A stretch of DNA of 64,000 bases from contig NC_092798.1 of the NCBI RefSeq assembly GCF_918797505.1, forward strand, positions 8,135,501 through 8,199,500. Reading direction: 5' to 3'. The translations under genes and the position numbers were made by a program. This DNA comes from Bemisia tabaci. Lineage: Eukaryota; Arthropoda; Insecta; Hemiptera; Aleyrodidae. The notes below the pieces were generated by a model. It had not been told where the DNA came from, searched no databases, and saw nothing but the letters and a program-made list of their open reading frames with translations. Shown one piece after another: positions 46,279 through 55,200 of this stretch; position 1 is the stretch's first letter, and every line of letters starts with the position of its first letter.

Positions 46279-49200
46279 CTGAAACAAAATTTGTCAAGAG
46301 TTAGGTACCTACTTATTAATTTGGAAATTTGAAAGCGTGTATCAATTTGCTGTGACTTTTCTTTTTTATTTTATTTATTTATTTTTTAAAGTTTTTTTTG
46401 GTGGGGGAGGATACTTATTTAATAGAAGTTTTCAAGCAATATCAACGGAATGGCATGAACAATGAGAGTTACCAACTTCTCTACGGCTCTTAACAAGCTA
46501 AAGAACAGAAATCATTTCCCTCGAATGGTCTCGAGCTTTATTGAAAGCTCGGTGAGTTTTCTTATATCGAGGCAAAAATTCCAACAAGTTGACTTTTTAG
46601 TTTGAAATTTTTACAGACTATTCCTCTAATGGAGGAGGAAAATCAAGGCAGTTTTCGATGAATGGAGCTCTTGCACGTGTCAGGAATTTGCGTTTCAATC
46701 TCAGATTCCTACGTAAAATCTCGCGAGAAACACGATGGTGCCACTAATTTCCTCCGAAACAAACTCCAAAGCTCAAGAAAGCTCTCAAAGTTGAGGCCGT
46801 TATGGAGGAGATATCCCAAGCTACCCTGAGAGTCCACTTCTATATTAAGACAAACTTTCTATGCAAAGATAGGGAGCAAATACATTAGTAGGTTGGCCGT
46901 GTTTTCAGTTTTGGAGTCCCCCCAACAAAGTGGCAACCCTGTTCTGCTCCCTATCTTTGCATACAGATTTAGCCTGATATGCAGGTAGACTCTTAGGGTA
47001 GCTTGGGATATCCCTTTCTTTGCAACCTCAACTGTAAGAGATTTTTTGAGCTTTGGAGTTTGTTTTAGAGAAAACCAGTGGCATTATCGTGTTTCTAGCG
47101 AAATTTTACCCAGAATTTTGTACTTAAATCGCAAAATCCTGACACGTACAAGAACTCACTTACGTTGGCTAGTTTTTCAAGGAAACCATGAGGCACGAGG
47201 AAACCAATGGAACCACTTCTAGAACCTCAAAATCATGTATAAATGTAGGTATACTCGTAAGCGTTTAAAGTTTCAGAATTTTGTCCGACCTCTTCTATTG
47301 ATTCGATCCACTGTGCGCCGTGAAGGTTGAAGGTACTCACGCGATGGGGAAGATCTCGCAGACCAATTGCCACGGTAAGAGTACTGCACTGAAGCCGCAG
47401 AAGAAATTAAGCGTAAGCCAAAAAATAACGGGAAGCCAGGCTGCCTGCGGCATCCAGGTTGAGTCCTGGAGGAAGGAGCTGTAGACCCCCGTACCCAGGA
47501 TGCAAAGAGCGACGATCCCGTTGGCAAGTATAGCGATTTTTCGTTTCCCGAATCGATGGAGGAAAGCCACATTCAACATCGCACCGATGAACACCAGGAC
47601 CTCTGAAATTATCTGTAACGTGACAGGAGATAGCGAAAATATCTAAAATAGATACGCATTTTTAAGAGCAGTCCGAGACAATGGTAACAGGTGAAAATCA
47701 AGGGGGAAAAACTGGAACAAGGCTGAAACACACAGTTAATAAAAACCGAGACGTTCCGACTCAAAACTGAGTCATTTCCAGCCGGAAATACAATGAAAAC
47801 TTAAAAAAAACTATGAAAACCTGAGCCCTACATTATGATGACCGGGATTTGAGGAAAATGATCCCACGCCATCATTTCTCAATCATTTGAATCATTTTTC
47901 TCAGATTCCGGCCACCACCGCATGTAGGGCTCAGGTTTTCATCGTTTTTTTTTTCTTTTTTAAAATTTGTATTGTATTTCCGAATGGAAAATTGGAAATG
48001 ACTCAGTTTTGAGTCGAGGCGTCTCGGTTTTTATTAAATATCTAAAATGGACGTATTTCTCTCAAACGAAACTAAGCGCCATTGTGGGGGGGCTCGGATT
48101 GGCGGGTGTTGCGGAGCGCGAATGCCCGTTTCGTCCTATACTAGCAATGCTTTTCCATGGCGCTTAGTTCCGTTTGACAGAACGCGCTATCCGGGATACT
48201 AAAATCCTCAAAAGGAACTCTATTTGGCGCTTAGTTCCGTTTAACGGATAAACGTCCAAATATGTCTATCTGTCGCAGGCAGTTAGTCAAATCAGGCATT
48301 TTATCGAATGACTCGGCAGATAGTTAAATTTTGACAGTTTGCGGAATTTAGAAAATTCATGGCGAAGAGCCGTGGAAACTTGTATCGAAGCAAATCGATG
48401 GTGAAATTACCACACCGTGTGCTTCGGTTTGAGACTTCTTGTTATCCTTTATTTTTAAATAGGGAACATCTCAACTTCCATTCTTAAAAACTTCTGCCAT
48501 TTTTTTTCTCCGTGTGAGAAAAATTCTGAGAAAACTTCTGAGTGATGTTGATTTTTTCTTCTGCAAAAAAATGAAATAGAGGCGGAGATTTTTGAACACC
48601 GCAAACGAGATACGTGGTTTGGGAGTTACACCGTCGAAACACTCTTGCTATATTTTATTTTTTTTTCGGAAGCTTCAATTGTTGAAAATTTCCGTGATAT
48701 TTCCTCCCTGTCCGGAGAAAACTTTGTGGACACTTCAAGAAATGATATTGATTTGTTCTTCTTCAAAAAAAATAATATGGGAGCGGAAATTTTTAAACAC
48801 CTCAAACGAAATCGTAGTTTGGTAATTACGTCGTCGATACGTAAATTTCACCAGGCTTAATTACTCGTAAATTTTACTTAAAACAATGAACACAGTGGGT
48901 TTCCTAAAAAATAATTTTAACAGTTTTTTAGAGTTTTTTAGTACCTATTGCTTTTGACGGTGGCTACAGCTGGAAAAGAATTCCTTACTTCTGGGTCATC
49001 GATTTAGGGGCGGGAACGGGAGAATAAGGGGTTTCGTCTCCTGCGAGCCGATATTGAAATTGATAGACAAAGCTATAGACCAAGAGGACAAGATGGATAT
49101 GGAGGGATCCTATTGGTGGAAGCGTATGGTTTTAATGGACAAAGGTGGTAAGTAACAGACTTACTAACGGCTACCCGCTACCCCTGAGTGACCCAATAGT

Positions 49201-52200
49201 TAATCCATCAATTTCGCTCTTATAAACTATGGGAACCACCCATTTCAACCAATAGGATAGTTTCATACTCCCTGTGTCTTCTTTGTCTATTGCTTTGTCT
49301 ATAAAGTTCAGTGATCAGCCCGCAGTAATTACGGGTGATTTTCTACCAATTGCAACAAAGTATTTTGGACTGCGCTGCCGAGCACTTACCAAAACGAGCT
49401 TGGCGTTGATAGGTGTTCGTAGTTTATGCAATTCACCAATTAGATATGGTCTGATTGCACTAAATGTGGTGATTTCTCGGAACACAAACACGATCAGAAT
49501 AAGTCGAAGCGGGAGCAACACTTTTCTACTGGTCATCTCTTTGAACTGTGTCTTGAGATAGCCACCTTCTTTGATGAGACCATCTGGAGAAAAGAATCGA
49601 TAAAATCCATGATCTGTGAGACAACGCAATTTTTTTTTTTTTCTTTTATTTATTTGCACAATAGAAATTTTGTACAATAAACACTTTTAGACTTCATATA
49701 AGTCTTTTAAAAGCTTGTCTTAATTGTCTAAATAATATTAAACTAATTCTAGATACATTTTATAAAAAGTACTACCTTTATCATATTAAGGAGAAAGAAT
49801 AAAGACGGATTTACTTCAAAGTAAAAAGCCCTCTTTAATGAGACCATCTGGAGAAAAAATCGATAAAACCCATGATCTGTGAGACAACGCAATAAAGAAA
49901 TTTCGGATTGCGATTTGCAATCGGAACTGACATTACAAAAATAGGGTATGGCTTTCAATTAAAAAAGAGGTCCTTCTTACTCCCTTTATCCCACTCTTGA
50001 AGTACAAATGAGTGTTACTTTGTCGGAGGAAATAATTTCTACTCATTCTTAAATCTTATGAAAAACTTAACCGTTCGAGGTCTAAGGGATGGAGTAAAAA
50101 ATCTCAAAATTAACGTGCACTGGAAAGGATATTCGGTTACAGGGCACAGTGGTCTGGAAGCAAAACAATAACGCGACAAAATTGTACCCAAAAACGTTTT
50201 GCGGGGAGGTGCGTCAATTGTATGCGTGGACTTAAAATCGCGAAAAATCAAAACCTTGACTGATCATTATTTCGAGATACGGCAATTTGAAATTTCCATA
50301 GTAAATGCAAATTTTCTACTGATTTTGATCCGCTTTTTTATTCATTTGTCCATTGAATCGGTGTTGATCGGTTCACGTTTTTATTTTTCGTTCGATTCAT
50401 GTCGATCGCGTACATACCCTCTCGTCACATACAGACTCCCTATCATACTCTCTTTTTTTTAACTGAACAATTCGCCTTCTGCTGCGTCTGCAGCAATTGT
50501 TGTTATGAGTATGTTGTGCGTGCTGATTTCAGCTCATTACATACTCGGCTCTCTGAAGGCGTTTAATGTGCGAAAGTAGCGCAATCTGTCGGAGAACGAA
50601 CAAAGTACGGATTGAGCGATTCATTCGATCTCACTTCTGTTGATCTCCGACAGATTGCGCTACTTTCACACATTAAACGCCTTCAGAGAGCCAAGTATGT
50701 AATGAACTGAGATTAGCACGCACAACATATTCGTAACAACAATTGCTGCGGACGCAGCTGAAGGCGAATTGCAAACAACCGTACAATACGCGTTGTAAAA
50801 CATTTTAGCTCTTAAATTAATACTGTTACCAATAGAGAGTTGTATTTTGTGGTCTTTTCATGCGAGATTCTTGAAAAACTTTTCAACATAAACTTAAACA
50901 TAAATTAAGTTCAAATGCAAAATGGCAGATCAATCGATACATTGCAAAACACGCCACGCCACTGCCTTTGCCCGTGGGCTTGAAGGTAACTAATAAGATG
51001 GCTGATCCTAGAATCGGCATAAAATTCAGCGGTCTCTTACCTCCAACTGATTGCGCTGATTTATTTTTCCGCAGCGAATCTTTCGCATGTTTAACGAGTG
51101 CCTGAAATTCCTCCTCCACTTTGCCCGGTTCAACCCATCCTCTCAACCAGCATAAGGATTTGCGAGCGTCCTCATACCGATTCTTCACAATTAGCCATGT
51201 TGGGGATTCGGGGATCTATTCCAAGAGGCAGAATATTAAAAGAACGAAATGAATATTAAAGCCTCAAAACCAACGTTTCTCAATTTAAATTTTATACGTG
51301 AACAAATATTGACCTCATTGAGGATCACCAAAAACCCATGACTGAGAGTTAATAAAAGAATGAGCGAATTTAAATTTTTCGCTTGCAAAAAAACTTTTAA
51401 CAACTGGAGATTTTTCCGCAAATTCCTGGAGAAAACGATATTTTGTTGGGGAAATTACTTTTTTTAAATTTCAAGGCAATTATCTATTCGTCCGATTTGT
51501 AGTGGAGACTTGTGAACTTTTCTAGAAAAATACTCACCTGGGTCATACACGTGAATGTGATAACTGGGCTTGCGCTGCAGATCAGAGCAACCGATCTCCA
51601 GTCGAACAAGTAGCTCAAAACGTACATGACGAAAATTCCTGGAAACGAAATTGACATAATAAAAATTCCGATGTTGTCTTGTTTTCTTTGGTCAGCGATG
51701 ATTTTCCTACACTTTTACATTTCGATGACCGCATTTGATCAACTTAAAAAGAATAATAACCTCAATGTTCCCAAAATAATTCCCATTGTGATTGCTATCA
51801 ACGATTCAACTAACTTTTTCGAATCTATCCAAAACAATGAATATAAGACATAGTAAAAACTGCAAAATTAGTAATTTATGGAAGTGGTTACTTTTCAGAT
51901 TGCAATTTCGCTGGTTTAAGTGATAAAATATTACTTACTATACTGTCGTGCTAAGGAAAAACGTTGTATGAACATTCGAGAGTTGCCAAATCTCCTTCGA
52001 TGAAAAATTCATTTTTAAGAAAATTAATGAATAATTACCCTTGAAATTTTCAGGAATTTTAGGTGGAATTGCGAACAAATTAATCTGAAAAATTAGAAGA
52101 AAAATATCCATAAGTTTACCAGGAAATTTGGGTTTTATCAAAGAAAATTTGGCAACACCTGAAGGTTCATGCAGCGTTTTTCCTTAGCACGGCAGTATAG

Positions 52201-55200
52201 ACCAGAACTTCAAGAAAAACACACATTGCCCAGATGAAAACATACGCACGACTTCACATGTAAGGCACCATCAGCAGGTTTACAATGTAATTTGGACGTA
52301 TATTTTAATCAAAAAGACCTATATCTATTCTGACATGAGACCTGAAATCCGTCAGAATACATGCATGATAGGGCTCATGGCGTAATGGATATACATCCTT
52401 TTTATTGAAATACATCCATTTATTGGTTCAATCAAAGCAATCAAAGCCCGCGAACGAATGTAATTGTATGTTTGTTTTCGAACAGGTAACCAATAGCACT
52501 GCTGTATGTTTGTTGCCTAATTGAGATCAACCGCAAGTGGACGATATCTGTAAATAACTTTGAATACCGTTAGGGGCCTAAACAAGTTAAAGTTCCTTAA
52601 AAACACAAAGACAATTTTTGGTAAAAACACACTCACTTGCGTAAAAAATTGTTTTTAAAATAATTTTATACGCAAGTGAGTGTGTTTTTACCAAAAATTG
52701 TCTTTGTGTTTTTAAGGATCTATAAATAAGTTCACACAACGCATGGTCTGTTGATTTTATCAAAGTTTGTAGAGCGCGAATCAGGGCCGGATTTACCTAC
52801 TTTGCGCCCATGGGCCGCCTGTATTTTTCCGCCCCCCCCCTTCTCATTCGTTTTGAAACATCAATCAAACCCATCGAGTGAACGTGCCGGAGAGGAAGAG
52901 GTGCATATAAGACGCGTTTACTCGTGTCGAACACATTTTTTGCGAAAGCCCTGTCAACACTATTAGCAAAAGTTCACGGAACTTTGCGCGAAAGTTAAGT
53001 TCCGTAAACCTATCTCTGTGTGGTCAAGGCCTTCCATTTATAAGGACGAAAAAATTATTTGAAAGAACAAACATAAATGTGGTTTAATAATTTTAACATC
53101 CGCCGCCGCGCCGCACGGACCGCACTGCGTTTGGCGCAATACTTGAAGTATTCCTACAGTATTTTAGGCACTGTGCGTTTCCACGCCGACCGCTGCTGAC
53201 CGCAATGTGCTCGACGCAATGCGTGAAATATTCTTGCAGCCTTGTAGGCGCTATGCGTTTCACGCTGATCGCTCTGTATTTGACGCAATGCGTGCAGTAT
53301 TCATGCAGTCTTGTAGGCGCTATGCGTTTCACGCCGACCGCTGCTGACCGCACTGCGTTCGACGTAATGCGTGAAGCATTCATGCAGTTTCGTGGGCGCT
53401 AATATGTGTTAAATGCCAACCGCTGCACTTAGGGCTTCTCCTTTTCATCTCAAGTCCTCGTCATCATTGCTCTCTACGCCGCGCCGCACCAGGCCAAATT
53501 GTGTGTTTAGTTTCTCTCTTAACTCGACTAATTAAAGGTGCTGTCTCTTGTATCACCGGAAGACGACAAAATTAGAAATTACTATACTCTCAGGAAATAC
53601 GAGATTTTGTCGCCTCTTCTCGTTTGTTATTTTTTTCTGAATCGGATTTTTTTACACCTACTTTTAAAAATAATTGCAAAATTTGCCGCCCCCAAATTTG
53701 CCGTCATGGGCCGCGGCCCATTTGGCCACCCCCTAAATCCGGCCCTGGCGCGAATATTATTTCTTTCAAATAGATACCGCTTCGCTGTAGGTAGGTTGCC
53801 TATGCAACTAATTTGAAGGTCAACTTCAAAATCATGACGAAACTCAGGCAGCTCAGATTAGATTCGATTAGATTTCGATTCGCCCACCTCAGTATGACTT
53901 TGCTGTTGCATAACGCACTTCCTTAAAATTTTATCGATACTATGAGCAAAACCTTAAACGAGGATGGATAAAGAACATTTTTTTGGAACTGATCAAAACA
54001 ACTTACTTTCTATTTTTCCTTTAAACCACGATGGCCTTTTCGGGCAAGGTGTCCATCGTCAGGTGATTAAAACGGATCGAAAATTAAGAGGATAAGAGTG
54101 ACGTGGTCGCGGCGCGGTTGATAGCACAACTCTCGCCCACTCGATCACCTGATCTCACTTCTAATAAGTTGTTTTGATAGGTTTCAAAAACATGTTATAA
54201 CCTCGTTTAAGGATTTGTCTCTTCAGTGTGTTCGATGTCTATTTGGCGTAATTAAAGGCAAACTTTAAGTGGACGATACCTGAAAATAGATTTACGCATC
54301 GTTCATTGCTTTCGGCAAAGTTTATGGAGAGAGATGCAAGTGTTCGAATAAATAAGCTCTAAAATTCGAGCCGTCGTATGGGTTTGTTTCCTGTGCGCTG
54401 AAATTGAAGGCGAATCTTAAGCGGACGATATCTATCAACAGAATCATACAGAATGCCTCCACCATTCCCAAGGTACTATTAGAGAGTCTCTCATATCTCT
54501 GAGTTTTACCTATTAAAGTGGCAGACGTGGAGATAGATGAGAGAGTCCCCCTAAGATGCGGTTCGCTAACTTCACCGATGTAAGAATGGATGGGTGCCTC
54601 GGTGAGCCCTGTGCACATCCCTGTGATTGCGGACACCATGTAAAGAACGTAGATGGATTGCGCGAAGTGCAGGGACATCCACGCGATGAATGTAGGAATT
54701 GTGACTATGACCATCGTGGTTTTCCGTCCGAATTTGTCTTGGAAATACCCAGACAGTAGTAGACTCGCCAATGGGTGGCAGATGAAAGGTAGGCTCCCTT
54801 TTGAACGATTATAAAAAAGGAACAGAAAATTATGGTACACACGTTCTCAAAGAGTATATCTGTCGCAGGCAATAAGTCAAATCAGGAATGCCTAAGCAGA
54901 TTGTCAAATTTTGATAGTTTACGGAATTTCGTAAATTTAATGCGAAAAGCTATAACGAATTATCAATATTTTGGAAAACAATTACTCATTAAATCTTCGA
55001 ACTCTCCTTGTTTTTTCCTCTTTGAATGCTGTTCATTTGTAATGTTAAAATTTTGAAATTCCATGATTAATGATTTCCTATAAATTTCAAGATAAATCTT
55101 CCTTTAGGAACTAAATTTTTTCAAATATTTTTCTATGATGCACATTTTTACAGAGAATTCTTTCTTACACTAGCGATGAACCATTTGGTCGGAAATTTGG

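Noticed and set aside
47273..47572. 99-codon open frame on minus
   Set aside because: Overlaps exon 7 in another frame and continues into a MITE fragment.
49274..49561. 95-codon open frame on plus
   Set aside because: Antisense shadow of transporter exon 6 and the adjoining MITE end.
54556..54759. 67-codon open frame on plus
   Set aside because: Antisense shadow of transporter exon 3.
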